DNA from: DASYKS01 sp035995205
GTDB lineage: Bacteria > Acidobacteriota > Thermoanaerobaculia > Multivoradales > UBA5704
DNA length: 64,000 bases
Direction: 5' to 3'
Assembly (NCBI GenBank): GCA_035995205.1
Contig: DASYKS010000017.1
Location: 1 to 64,000, forward strand
The stretch's first letter is position 1; every line of letters begins with the position of its first letter. Shown here piece after piece: positions 19,009 to 27,793 of the stretch. The notes beneath the pieces were generated by a model. The model was not told the DNA's origin and searched no databases. It worked only from the letters and a program-made list of their open reading frames with translations. The position numbers were made by a program, and so were the translations under genes.

Positions 19009-20331
19009 ATGAATTTCAACTTCCTCATCACTCCCCTATCCTTCGCCTTCGCTCTTGGCGTCATCGTCTTCGTTCACGAGGCCGGCCATTTGCTGGTCGC
19101 GAAGGCGTTCGGCGTCCGGGTGCTCACCTTTTCGCTCGGCTTCGGCAAGCGCCTTTGGGGCTTCCGTAAGAACGATACCGATTACCGGCTCTCCCTGGTG
19201 CCGCTCGGCGGCTACGTCCGGCTCGGCGGCGAAAACCCCGACGAGGTGACCGACGACCCGCGCGAGTTCCTGAACAAGCCGCGCTGGCAGCGCATCCTGG
19301 TCTACCTGGCCGGCCCGGTGATGAACATCATCCTCGCCATCCTCCTGTTCGCCGGCCTGTTCATGGCCGGGATCGAGGTGCCGAACCTCTCCGCCATGCC
19401 GTCCGAGGTGGGCGCCGTGATGAAGGGCTCGTCGGCCGAGCAGGCGGGTTTGCAACGGGGCGACGTGATCCTCGCGATCAACGGCAAACCGTCCAGCACC
19501 TGGGAGGACGCGAGCTTCGCGCTCGCCACCTCGCCGAACCGGCCGGTCGCGCTGAGCATGCAACGCGGGGAGAAGACCTTTACGGCGACCGTGACGCCGA
19601 AGCTCGACCCGCACTACCAGATTGGCGACACCGCGGGCATCGCGCCCAAGAACCGGCCGCAGCTGACCGACGTCAAGGCGGGCTATCCGGCCGCGGCCGC
19701 GGGCTTCGAGATGGGCGACGAGATCTGGGCGGTCGACGGTCGCGCGATCGTGGATTCGGCGGCGTTCGTTGCCTACATCGAGAGCAAGGCGGGACAGAAA
19801 GTCGACATCGAAGTCCGGCGCGGCTCGGCCCGGCACACGCTTTCCGTCGTTCCGAAGAACGAGAACGGCAAGGGAAAGATCGGTGTCGGGCTCGGCTTCT
19901 TCCAGCGTTACCCGCCGGGCGAGGCGTTGCGCGCCAGCCTGGTCTTCAACTGGCGGATCTGCACCCAGACGTTCGACGTGCTGGGCAAGTTGGTGACCCG
20001 CAAAGTGCCGCCGGGCGGCGTGTTCGCCGGGCCGCTCGAAATCGCCAAGCAAACCGGCGCCGCGGCGCGCGTCGGCTTCAAGTACCTGCTCTACCTGATG
20101 GGGTTCATCAGCATTTCGATCGCGCTCTTGAACCTGATGCCGATCCCGATTCTCGACGGCGGCCAGATCACGATCCTCCTGTTCGAAAGCGTGATCCGGC
20201 GCGACCTGTCGACGCGGTTCAAGGAGATCGTGATCCAGATCGGGTTCGTCATGGTGCTGCTGCTGATGGCGATGGTGATCTGGTTCGACATCAAGAAGAG
20301 CCTACCGCCGGGGCTGCTCCCCGGCTCGTAG
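19009..20331 (+). CDS. rseP: RIP-type zinc metalloprotease, site-2 protease
   Basis: This 440-residue polytopic protease cuts membrane-embedded anti-sigma factors or signal-peptide remnants. The zinc site HEAGH (residues 23-27) lies in the first transmembrane helix, two PDZ domains follow (about 120-290), and the second catalytic motif PIPILDGGQ lies near the C-terminus. Length matches RseP of other bacteria. ATG 19009 is chosen since it starts the conserved first helix; the open frame upstream lies in the hairpin. No dxr, bamA or cdsA neighbours are present, unlike in many proteobacteria. Confidence 0.95.
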   Translation: MNFNFLITPLSFAFALGVIVFVHEAGHLLVAKAFGVRVLTFSLGFGKRLWGFRKNDTDYRLSLVPLGGYVRLGGENPDEVTDDPREFLNKPRWQRILVYLAGPVMNIILAILLFAGLFMAGIEVPNLSAMPSEVGAVMKGSSAEQAGLQRGDVILAINGKPSSTWEDASFALATSPNRPVALSMQRGEKTFTATVTPKLDPHYQIGDTAGIAPKNRPQLTDVKAGYPAAAAGFEMGDEIWAVDGRAIVDSAAFVAYIESKAGQKVDIEVRRGSARHTLSVVPKNENGKGKIGVGLGFFQRYPPGEALRASLVFNWRICTQTFDVLGKLVTRKVPPGGVFAGPLEIAKQTGAAARVGFKYLLYLMGFISISIALLNLMPIPILDGGQITILLFESVIRRDLSTRFKEIVIQIGFVMVLLLMAMVIWFDIKKSLPPGLLPGS

Positions 20332-20353
20332 GCCCGCCCCAGGAGGCCCCCTC

Positions 20354-20863
20354 GTGCGCGGACCGGCGGTCGGCGAAAACGCCCCGAACTTCGATCTCTC
20401 GTCGACCGAGGGCGTGCTCTTGATGCTGCGCGACGAGTGCGTCCACACCGCGCTCGTCCTCTATTTCTCTTCGGCGCTCGACGAACGCACGAAGCTCGAT
20501 CTCACGGCGCTCGGCCGAGCCCAGGATTCCCTCGGCCGGCTTCGCGCCCGCCCGCTGGCGATCTCCAAGGCGCCGATGCCACAGCTGCTCGCGGCCCAGC
20601 GGGAGCTCGGCCTGCTCTTCCCCCTCCTCCGCGACGATCGCTCCTTCCTTCCGGCCTATGGCGTCACAGCCGAAACCGGGGCCGAGCCCGCGCTTTTCTT
20701 GATCGATCGCGGCCAGAATGTACTTTGGAAGGCAAACCCCGTCGGGTCGGTCGAAGCTGTTCTGCCCGCGCTGCTCGCAAAGCTCAAGGCCCAGCCGTCG
20801 GCCCGGGCGAGCTACCCGAAGAAGGTGATCAATCGACTCGTGGAGCGCTGGGTGGGCCGGTAA
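20354..20863 (+). CDS. Redoxin-like (AhpC/TSA fold) protein lacking the peroxidatic cysteine
   Basis: The 169-residue protein has the start of a peroxiredoxin (VGENAPNFDLSSTEG) and later fold elements (PALFLIDRGQNVLWKA). The position of the TxxC active site is occupied by VLYFSSALDERTKL, without Cys. It is therefore not a thiol peroxidase by the usual mechanism, and may be a structural or regulatory relative. The GTG start at 20354 follows AGGAGG at 20341-20346. It lies 22 bp after rseP on the same strand, likely co-transcribed. Confidence 0.75.
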   Translation: MRGPAVGENAPNFDLSSTEGVLLMLRDECVHTALVLYFSSALDERTKLDLTALGRAQDSLGRLRARPLAISKAPMPQLLAAQRELGLLFPLLRDDRSFLPAYGVTAETGAEPALFLIDRGQNVLWKANPVGSVEAVLPALLAKLKAQPSARASYPKKVINRLVERWVGR

Positions 20864-20953
20864 TGGTTAGGTAGGTAGTTAGCTCGTGGCGCGATGGCGC
20901 GAAGGCTGGAGCTGCCCGAACGGGCGTAGAATTGAACACCGGAGGTGGTAACG

Positions 20954-21136
20954 GTGACGGCTAAACAGGCAATGATCCAGCTTTTGGAGCAGCAGCCGGA
21001 CGACAGTAGCGCCGACGAGCTGCTTCGCGAGATTGCGTTTGTCCGAATGGTCGACCGCGGGCTGGCCGATTCCGACCAAGGACGGACTATTGACCACGAA
21101 GAGGTGGCAGAGAGAATCGCTTCGTGGGGAAGGTGA
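20954..21136 (+). CDS. Antitoxin of a ParE/RelE-type module
   Basis: This 60-residue acidic helical protein (MTAKQAMIQLLEQQPDD to AERIASWGR) lies directly before a ParE/RelE-like toxin, with a 4-bp GTGA overlap. GTG 20954 is preferred because GGAGGT lies 7 bases upstream; a GTG at 20945 is inside that ribosome-binding site. The order antitoxin-toxin and the coupling are those of type II modules. Confidence 0.8.
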   Translation: MTAKQAMIQLLEQQPDDSSADELLREIAFVRMVDRGLADSDQGRTIDHEEVAERIASWGR

Positions 21137-21441
21137 AGTGGACCTTCGAAGCGCTTCACTGGCTTAAGGAGATCCACGACTACATCGCTCGCGACAACCC
21201 CTCGGCGGCGCAAAAGACGGTGCAGGGCATTCACCGTCTGGCGTCAACGCTCTCCGCCTTTCCTCAACGGGGGTACCGTTTCGAGGAGGTTTCCGACCGA
21301 GAGATCCGAGTAGTGCTCTATGGCCACTACCGGATCGCCTACCTGGTCAAATCCAATGGAGATGTCGACTTGCTCGGGATTTTTCATGGCGCGCTCGACG
21401 ACATGGGACGGTATTTGACCGATCTTCCCGACTCGCTGTGA
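21133..21441 (+). CDS. ParE/RelE-family toxin
   Basis: The 102-residue product shows the ParE/RelE fold pattern: a helix hairpin (FEALHWLKEIHDYIARDNP), then strands with FPQRGYRFEEV, REIRVVLYGHYRIAYLV and DVDLLGIFHGALDD. Members either block gyrase (ParE) or cut mRNA on the ribosome (RelE); the sequence does not decide which. GTG 21133 overlaps the antitoxin TGA, so it is preferred over GTG 21124. Confidence 0.88.
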   Translation: MKWTFEALHWLKEIHDYIARDNPSAAQKTVQGIHRLASTLSAFPQRGYRFEEVSDREIRVVLYGHYRIAYLVKSNGDVDLLGIFHGALDDMGRYLTDLPDSL

Positions 21442-21482
21442 TCGCGGGGTCCTTCGAGGATGCGCAGGAGACCCCCGAAATT

Positions 21483-21872
21483 CTAGCTCGCGGCCAGCCA
21501 GCGGCCGAGGGCGACCCCGAGCAGGCCGGCTGCCAGGCAACCGAAAACGGTGGCACTCAGGTTCGCGAGCGCGAGCGGCCAGGCTCCCTCCTCGAACGAG
21601 CGGAGCATCTCGTAATTGAAGGTCGAATAGGTCGTGAAGCCGCCCATCGCGCCGGTCGTCAGCGCGAGACGGAGGGTCTGGGAGGCCTGCGACTCTCCGA
21701 AACCGATCTGCATCAGCAGGCCGAGCAGGAACGAGCCGATCGTGTTGACCGCGAGCGTGCCCCAGGGAAAGCCCGGACCGGTTGCGCGCAGGACCCAGAG
21801 CGACAACAGGTAGCGGGCGGCGGTCCCCACCGCCCCGCCGAGCGAAATCCAGAGCAGACGCGCCATGGCCAT
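21483..21872 (-). CDS. fluC: Fluoride-specific ion channel FluC/CrcB
   Basis: This 129-residue protein has four transmembrane helices. The family signature GGAVGTAARYL comes near the start, NTIGSFLLGLL and GAMGGFTTYSTFNYE follow, the last holding the Phe/Thr residues that line the fluoride pores. It acts as a dual-topology dimer exporting F-. Start ATG 21872 or 21866 cannot be separated. No clear crcB-type fluoride riboswitch was seen in the short region before it. Confidence 0.93.
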   Translation of the reverse strand: MAMARLLWISLGGAVGTAARYLLSLWVLRATGPGFPWGTLAVNTIGSFLLGLLMQIGFGESQASQTLRLALTTGAMGGFTTYSTFNYEMLRSFEEGAWPLALANLSATVFGCLAAGLLGVALGRWLAAS

Positions 21873-21956
21873 GAGTATACCGGCCGGGAAGAGACGCCTC
21901 GGCCGGGTTGTTATCTTGGCCTTCGGCTCCTGCCGCCGAATTTCCGGAGATTCCGA

Positions 21957-23936
21957 TTGAGCGAAGAACCGACTCCCGCCTCTTCTCCGAGCACCCGCTC
22001 GCCGCGCACCGGACTTTACGGCGGACAGGTCTCGTCCCTCCGCGCCAAGGCGGCGGCCGCCGGCGCGACCCAGGAGAAGAAGGCGAAGAAGCGTCCTCCG
22101 CTCAGGGTGGCTCTGCGCGACGCGGCCGACCTGGTCAAGGCGCGCCGAGGGCGCTTGGCGCTCGGCATTCTGCTCATGCTGGTCAGCCGCCTGGCCGGCC
22201 TGGTCCTGCCCGGCACGACCAAGTTCCTGCTCGACGACGTGATCGGCAAGAGCAACCGGGCGCTGCTGCTGCCGCTGGTTCTCACCGCGATCGTCGCGAC
22301 GTTCATTCAAGCCACGACCTCGTTTTCGCTCTCCCAACTGCTGGGCAAGGCGGCCCAACGCTCGATCACGGACATGCGCCGGAGGATCCAGCGCCACGTC
22401 GGCCGGTTGACCGTCGCCTACTACGACCAGACGAAATCGGGCGCGCTGCTGTCGCGGGTGATGAACGACGCCGAGGGTCTGCGCAATCTGGTCGGCAGCG
22501 GCCTGGTCGACCTGATCGGCGGGATGGTCACGGCGGCGTTCGCGCTCGCCATTCTGCTCGCCTTGAACGCGCGGCTGACCTTCGTCGTGCTCGCCATCCT
22601 GTCGCTGTTCGCGGTGGTCATGGTCCTCGCGTTTTCAACCCTCCGGCCGCTGTTTCGCGAGCGGTCGAAAATCAACGCCGAGGTTGCCGGACGGCTTTCC
22701 GAGACGCTCTCGGGCGCGCGCGTGGTCAAGGCTTACGGCGCCGAGCGGCGCGAGGCCCTGGTGTTCGCCAAGGGCGCGCATCTCCTGTTCCGGAACGTCG
22801 CCAAGACCATCACGGGGATGTCCGCGATCGGCACGGTGTCGACCTTGCTGGTCGGCCTCGCGAGCGTGACGATCATGTGGATCGGCGGCAGCGACGTGCT
22901 CGCCGGCCGGATGACCGTCGGCTCGTTCTTCTCGTTCACCCTTTACCTCGGCCTGCTGGTGGGCCCGATCGCCCAGATCGTCTCGATCGGCAGCCAGCTC
23001 ACCGAGGCGTTCGCCGGGCTCGAACGAATCCGCGAGATTCTCGGCGAGAAGCGCGAAGACGAAGGGGACGAGCGGCGCCGGCCCCTCGGGCTGGTGGAGG
23101 GCCGGGTCGAGTTCCAGCACGTCGGCTTCGAGTACAAAGCGGGCTCGCCGGTGCTCCATGACATCTCGTTCGTCGCCGAGCCGGGAACCTCGACCGCGCT
23201 GGTCGGTCATTCGGGCTCGGGCAAGAGCACGATGATCGGCCTGGTCGCCGCGTTCCACAAGCCGATCGAAGGCAAGATCCTGGTCGACGGCCGCGATCTC
23301 GGCGAGATCCGCCTGGCCGACTACCGCTCGCAACTCGGCGTCGTGTTCCAGGACAATTTCCTGTTCGACGGCACGGTGCTCGAAAACATCGCCTACGCCC
23401 GGCCGGACGCTCCGAAAGAAGAGATCCTGCGCGCCGGGCAGATAGCGCACTGCGAGGAGTTCGTGGCCCGCCTGCCCGACGGTTGGGCAACGGTGGTGGG
23501 AGAGCGCGGAATCAAGCTCTCGGGGGGAGAGCGCCAACGGGTGGCGATCGCCCGCGCGATCCTTGCCGATCCGCGCATCCTGATCCTCGACGAGGCGACC
23601 TCCTCGCTCGACAGCGAGAGCGAGTTCCTGATCCAGCAGGGTCTCGCCGAGCTGATGCGCGGCCGGACCACGTTCGTGATCGCCCACCGCCTGTCCACCA
23701 TCCGGCGGGCCGACACGATCCTGGTGCTCGAAGCCGGACGGATCATCGAGCGCGGCAAACACCAGGAGCTGCTGGACCTCGGCGGCCGGTACCACGCGCT
23801 CTACACCCGCCAATACGACCTGGAGGCGAACCTGTTCCGGAATCCCGGCGAGACCGAGGAAAAAGAGGTCGAGCCGAAACCGGAGCTGGTCGGGGCCGGG
23901 GCGTCGGCGGTTTCGCTTTCGATGCGGACGGATTGA
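21957..23936 (+). CDS. ABC transporter, fused permease and ATPase (MsbA/BmrA-like exporter)
   Basis: This 659-residue half-transporter has a basic, Ala/Lys-rich N-terminus, six transmembrane helices (about residues 65-330) with the cytoplasmic coupling motif YYDQTKSGALLSRVMND, and an ATPase with Walker A GHSGSGKST, signature LSGGERQ, Walker B ILILDEA and the H-loop AHRLS. It should act as a homodimer exporting lipids or hydrophobic compounds. A TTG start (21957) with GGAGA 7 bases upstream fits. The frame has no ATG until inside the first helix. fluC is divergent. Confidence 0.92.
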   Translation: MSEEPTPASSPSTRSPRTGLYGGQVSSLRAKAAAAGATQEKKAKKRPPLRVALRDAADLVKARRGRLALGILLMLVSRLAGLVLPGTTKFLLDDVIGKSNRALLLPLVLTAIVATFIQATTSFSLSQLLGKAAQRSITDMRRRIQRHVGRLTVAYYDQTKSGALLSRVMNDAEGLRNLVGSGLVDLIGGMVTAAFALAILLALNARLTFVVLAILSLFAVVMVLAFSTLRPLFRERSKINAEVAGRLSETLSGARVVKAYGAERREALVFAKGAHLLFRNVAKTITGMSAIGTVSTLLVGLASVTIMWIGGSDVLAGRMTVGSFFSFTLYLGLLVGPIAQIVSIGSQLTEAFAGLERIREILGEKREDEGDERRRPLGLVEGRVEFQHVGFEYKAGSPVLHDISFVAEPGTSTALVGHSGSGKSTMIGLVAAFHKPIEGKILVDGRDLGEIRLADYRSQLGVVFQDNFLFDGTVLENIAYARPDAPKEEILRAGQIAHCEEFVARLPDGWATVVGERGIKLSGGERQRVAIARAILADPRILILDEATSSLDSESEFLIQQGLAELMRGRTTFVIAHRLSTIRRADTILVLEAGRIIERGKHQELLDLGGRYHALYTRQYDLEANLFRNPGETEEKEVEPKPELVGAGASAVSLSMRTD

Positions 23937-23940
23937 CGGG

Positions 23941-24765
23941 CTACGGCCGGCCCCAGAGCTTCTTTTCGTCCTTCGGCGCCGCCGCTTTGCGCCGGCCGCC
24001 TTTCGCCTGGACCTCGGCGACCTCGGCGAGGGTGGGGGCGAGGGCGGCGCGCTGGATCTCCACCAGTTGGCCGATGCCGCCGAGCGCGAGGTCGACTAAG
24101 CGGTCCATCTCTTCGCGGCGGAAGGCCCGCTTCTCTCCCGTGCCTTGGATCTCCACCAGCTGGCCTTCGGCCGTGGCGACCACGTTCATGTCCACTTCGG
24201 CCGCTTGGTCCTCGATGTATTCGAGATCGAGCAGCGGCACGCCGTCCAGGATGCCGACCGAGACCGCGGCGAGCGGCGAGATCAGCGGCCAGGCCGCGAT
24301 GTCCCCGGTGAGATAAAGGCGGGCGCACGCCAGGGCGAGCGCCACGTAGGCCCCGGTGATCGCCGCGGTTCGCGTTCCGCCGTCGGCCTGGAGCACGTCG
24401 CAATCGACGGTGATCGTCCGGTCGGGCATGGCGGTCGTATCGACCACCGCGCGCAGGCTGCGGCCGATGAGACGTTGGATCTCGGAGGTTCGGCCGCTCG
24501 GCCGGCCTTTTTCGACCTCGCGGCCGGAGCGAGTATGGGTGGCGCGCGGCAACATCGAATACTCGGCGGTCACCCAGCCGCGGCCGGAATCGCGCAGGAA
24601 GGAGGGGACGCGGTTTTCCACACTCGCCGCGACCAGCACGCGCGTGTCGCCCACCTCGATCAGCGCCGAGCCCTCGGCGAACTTCTGCGCGCCGAGTTGG
24701 AGAATCACAGGCCGCAGCGCATCGGCGGCGCGGCCGTTGGGACGAAGAATCGGAGTTTCGCTCAT
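23941..24765 (-). CDS. rph: Ribonuclease PH
   Basis: This 274-residue phosphorolytic 3'-5' exoribonuclease trims tRNA 3' ends. The opening with RPNGRAADALRPV, the RNA-binding motif GRTSEIQRLIGRSLRAVVD, and DCDVLQADGGTRTAAITGA are diagnostic. A basic Lys/Arg tail of about 25 residues extends beyond the usual end. Its stop is 4 bp from that of the convergent ABC transporter. ATG 24765 is the first codon of the conserved region. Confidence 0.95.
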   Translation of the reverse strand: MSETPILRPNGRAADALRPVILQLGAQKFAEGSALIEVGDTRVLVAASVENRVPSFLRDSGRGWVTAEYSMLPRATHTRSGREVEKGRPSGRTSEIQRLIGRSLRAVVDTTAMPDRTITVDCDVLQADGGTRTAAITGAYVALALACARLYLTGDIAAWPLISPLAAVSVGILDGVPLLDLEYIEDQAAEVDMNVVATAEGQLVEIQGTGEKRAFRREEMDRLVDLALGGIGQLVEIQRAALAPTLAEVAEVQAKGGRRKAAAPKDEKKLWGRP

Positions 24766-24864
24766 CGGCCGATTGTAGCGGCTGATGCCGTGCCTGTCAG
24801 AACTTCCTCCCGGCAAGCGAATATGATGTACGAGTCGGGTCGTATCGACCCGGGGGGATCCAAC

Positions 24865-25329
24865 ATGACCAAGAATCCACGGCCTTTCCTTTTCGCCCTC
24901 GTAGCCTTCGCGGTGGCCACGTTGTCGATCGCCGCGGCGCCTAAGCCGAAGGCGGACGACTTGAAGTTCACCGACGTGCAGGCTCAGACGGTCGAGTACA
25001 TCGGCTATTACAAGTCGATCCAGTTGACCTCCGAGCAGGAGGCGATCAAGCGGGAGGCGCTCACCCAACTTCCGGCTCCCTGCTGCAGCGAGAACACCGC
25101 CTACACCTGTTGCTGCCCGTGCAACATGGCCAAGAGCACCTGGGGTCTCGCCGCCTACCTGATCACCGAGAAGGGGTACGACGCCGCGCGCCTGAAGACC
25201 AAGGTCGCGGAGTGGCACAAGTTCATCAACCCCGCCGGCTTTTCGGGCAACGTCTGCGCCACCGGCGGTTGCGGCCGGTCGTTCGCCAAGAACGGCTGCG
25301 GCGGGATGGGCGCGACGGTGACGCCGTAA
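24865..25329 (+). CDS. Secreted Cys-rich protein of unknown function
   Basis: The 154-residue precursor has a signal peptide (MTKNPRPFLFALVAFAVATLSIAAA). About ten cysteines in the mature part lie in groups: PCCSEN, TCCCPCN, then CATGGCG and NGCGGM near the end. The first cluster resembles cysteine-rich motifs of periplasmic metal- or redox-handling proteins, but no named family fits. ATG 24865 follows GGGGGG closely; the longer frame upstream overlaps rph. A metal-binding role is only a guess. Confidence 0.7.
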   Translation: MTKNPRPFLFALVAFAVATLSIAAAPKPKADDLKFTDVQAQTVEYIGYYKSIQLTSEQEAIKREALTQLPAPCCSENTAYTCCCPCNMAKSTWGLAAYLITEKGYDAARLKTKVAEWHKFINPAGFSGNVCATGGCGRSFAKNGCGGMGATVTP

Positions 25330-25395
25330 CGGATTGCCGCTGTAGCGCGGTGACTTTGACCAAGCCACCACCGGCAGCCGGGGTATCATCGGCCG

Positions 25396-26127
25396 ATGGC
25401 CTGGTATCGCGAATGGTTCGGCGACGAGTATCTGGAGCTCTATGCGAACCGTGACGAGAGCGAGGCTGAGGGGCACGTCGATTTCGTCGAGAAGGCGCTC
25501 GGCGGCGGCCCCGGTGGCCTCAGCGGGCCGCGGGCCGTGCTCGATCTGGCCTGCGGCGCCGGGCGGCATACCGCGGCGCTCCGGCGTCGCGGGGTTCGCG
25601 CGCTCGGGGTCGACCTCTCGATTACGCTCCTGATCCGCGGCCAGGTGCCGTGCGTGGCGGGCGACATGCGCCGCCTGCCGTTTGCCGACGGCAGTTTCGA
25701 CTGGGTGCTCAACTTTTTCACCTCGTTCGGCTACTTCGAGAGCGAGCGCGAGAACTTCCTCGTTCTCGGCGAAATCGGCCGGCTGCTCGCCTCCGGCGGC
25801 CGTTTTCTGATCGATTTGATGAATCCCCACTTCGCGCTCGCGAACTTGAACCCGCGGGAAGTGCAGAACGTAGAAGGACGGCGGGTCGAGATCGACCGCT
25901 GGTACGACGCCGCGAGCCAGCGGCTGAACAAGCGGATCCGCGTGATACCCGAAACGGGACCCGCGCGGACTTATCTCGAGAGCGTTCGCGCCTACCAGCC
26001 GGAGGAGGTCACCGCCGGCCTTCGCTGGGTGGGGCTCGACCTCGATGATCTCTACGGCAGTTTTCGAGGGGAACCTTACGATCGTGACAGCGAACGCCTC
26101 ATCCTCGTCGGTCATAAACCCGCCTGA
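25396..26127 (+). CDS. SAM-dependent class I methyltransferase
   Basis: The 243-residue protein has the Rossmann SAM-binding motif VLDLACGAGRHTAAL, the acidic loop GVDLS, motif AGDMRRLPFADGSFDWV and a following FTSFGYF, all typical of small-molecule methyltransferases of the UbiE/Methyltransf_25 type. Its gene overlaps the proposed bshC start by 44 bp and likely begins the bacillithiol operon, but whether it acts on bacillithiol or something else is not shown by the sequence. Confidence 0.88.
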   Translation: MAWYREWFGDEYLELYANRDESEAEGHVDFVEKALGGGPGGLSGPRAVLDLACGAGRHTAALRRRGVRALGVDLSITLLIRGQVPCVAGDMRRLPFADGSFDWVLNFFTSFGYFESERENFLVLGEIGRLLASGGRFLIDLMNPHFALANLNPREVQNVEGRRVEIDRWYDAASQRLNKRIRVIPETGPARTYLESVRAYQPEEVTAGLRWVGLDLDDLYGSFRGEPYDRDSERLILVGHKPA

Positions 26128-27793
26128 GCTTCCCGGCAGCCCCGGGGACGACCCGTTGGCGCCGCTCGATCTGGCGGCGCACGGCCTGCTGCCACCGATC
26201 CCCGCGGCGTTTTTGGCCGGGCGGGAGCTCGATCTGCTCGCGCCGCTCCGGTTCGCGCATCCGGACGCGCCGCTCCCGTTGCCGCAGGGCCGGGGTCCGG
26301 AGCGGGCGGGTCTTGCCGCGGCGCTCGCCACCGCGAACCGCGCCTACGGCCACCCGGCGGCCGATGCCCTGGCGGCGAAATTCGCCGATCCGCGCACCCG
26401 GGTGGTCGCGACCGGCCAGCAGCCGGGACTGTTCGGCGGCCCGCTCTACGCCCTGTCGAAGATGGTCGCCGCGGCGCGCTGGGCGGCGCGGCTCGAAGCG
26501 GCGGGGGAGCCCGCGGTCGCGGTCTTCTGGGTCGCGACCGAAGATCACGATTGGGCCGAGAGCACGACGACCACGCTGCTCGCTCCCGGCGGTCTGCGCC
26601 GATTCGATCTCGGACCCGACCCGGAGCCGCTCGCGCCCTTGGGCACCCGGACGCTCGGACCGGAAATGGCGCGCGTGCATTCGGAAATCGAGGAGGCGTT
26701 CCCCGGTCCGACGTTTGCGCCCTGGCGCGAGGCGCTCGCCCGGTGGTACCGGCCGGAGGCCCGTTTCGGCGAGGCGTTCTGCCGCCTGACGGCGCATCTG
26801 CTCGGGGAGAGATGTCCGCTGCTGCTCGACGCGATGCTCCCGGAGCTGAAAACCGCGGAGCGCCCGCACCTGCGGCGCCTGGTCGAGCAGCGGGTGGCGC
26901 TCGAAGCCGCCTACGCGCTCCAGGACGACGAGATCGAGCGCCGCGGCCTGCCGCTCCAGGTGGCGCCGCAGCGGGGGCTCTCGCCGCTGTTTCTTTATAC
27001 CCGCGGCGAGCGGCGGCGGATCGAATGGCGCGGCCCGGATCGCTACGCGCTGCGCGGAAAAGACCGCGGGCGCGATGAGGAGTTTCCCGTAGAACAGCTG
27101 CTCGCCGCGATCGACGAAAATCCGGGCGTGGTGAGCCCGGGGGTCCTCGCGCGGCCGGCGATCCAGGACGCCGTGCTCGGCACGTCGATCCTGCTGCTCG
27201 GGCCGGGCGAGATCTCTTACATTCCCCAGGTCGTCCCGGCCTATCGAACGCTCGAAATCGAAGGGCCGGCCGTTGCGCTCCGGCCGCAAGTGACCCTGGT
27301 CGAAGCCTCGACCCGCGGCCGGCTGGAGGCGCTCGATCTGACGTTCGCGCGGATCGTCGCCGATCCCGGCCTCGTCGAGCGGCGTCTCGCGGAGCGCGGC
27401 GGCGGCGAGTTCGTGGCGCCGGTCCGCGACCAGATCGCCGCGCTGCTCGACCAGTTGGCCGCGCCGGCGACGGCGATCGATCCGAGCCTCGACAAGCCGT
27501 TGGACAAGACCCGCGAGCAGGCGCTGCGCGGTCTCGACCTGTTCGCCGACAAGGTACGCTCCTCGGCCGCGCGGAAGAACGAGGTCGAAGCGCGGCGCGC
27601 GGGACAGTTGCTCGATCTGCTCCGCCCGCACGGCAAGCTCCAGGAGCGCGAGCTGTCCTCCGCCCAGTTCGCCACCCGCGAGGCGGCGAGCGCGGGCGAG
27701 GCGCTGTGGACCCGGATGGATCTCGATCCGCGCCGGCTCCAGGCGGTCGAGCTGCCGCCCCCGCCGCCGCAGGGAACGGGAGGTGTCTCATGA
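26084..27793 (+). CDS. bshC: Bacillithiol biosynthesis cysteine-adding enzyme BshC
   Basis: This protein of about 569 residues should couple cysteine to GlcN-malate, the last step in bacillithiol synthesis. The signature VVATGQQPGLFGGPLYALSKM and the following VFWVATEDHDWAES are characteristic. A C-terminal coiled-coil segment is present, as in the Bacillus enzyme. The exact start is uncertain: GTG 26084 is placed inside the end of the methyltransferase gene, and the frame stays open to 26045. Its stop overlaps bshB1 by 4 bp (ATGA). Confidence 0.92.
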   Translation: MTANASSSSVINPPELPGSPGDDPLAPLDLAAHGLLPPIPAAFLAGRELDLLAPLRFAHPDAPLPLPQGRGPERAGLAAALATANRAYGHPAADALAAKFADPRTRVVATGQQPGLFGGPLYALSKMVAAARWAARLEAAGEPAVAVFWVATEDHDWAESTTTTLLAPGGLRRFDLGPDPEPLAPLGTRTLGPEMARVHSEIEEAFPGPTFAPWREALARWYRPEARFGEAFCRLTAHLLGERCPLLLDAMLPELKTAERPHLRRLVEQRVALEAAYALQDDEIERRGLPLQVAPQRGLSPLFLYTRGERRRIEWRGPDRYALRGKDRGRDEEFPVEQLLAAIDENPGVVSPGVLARPAIQDAVLGTSILLLGPGEISYIPQVVPAYRTLEIEGPAVALRPQVTLVEASTRGRLEALDLTFARIVADPGLVERRLAERGGGEFVAPVRDQIAALLDQLAAPATAIDPSLDKPLDKTREQALRGLDLFADKVRSSAARKNEVEARRAGQLLDLLRPHGKLQERELSSAQFATREAASAGEALWTRMDLDPRRLQAVELPPPPPQGTGGVS

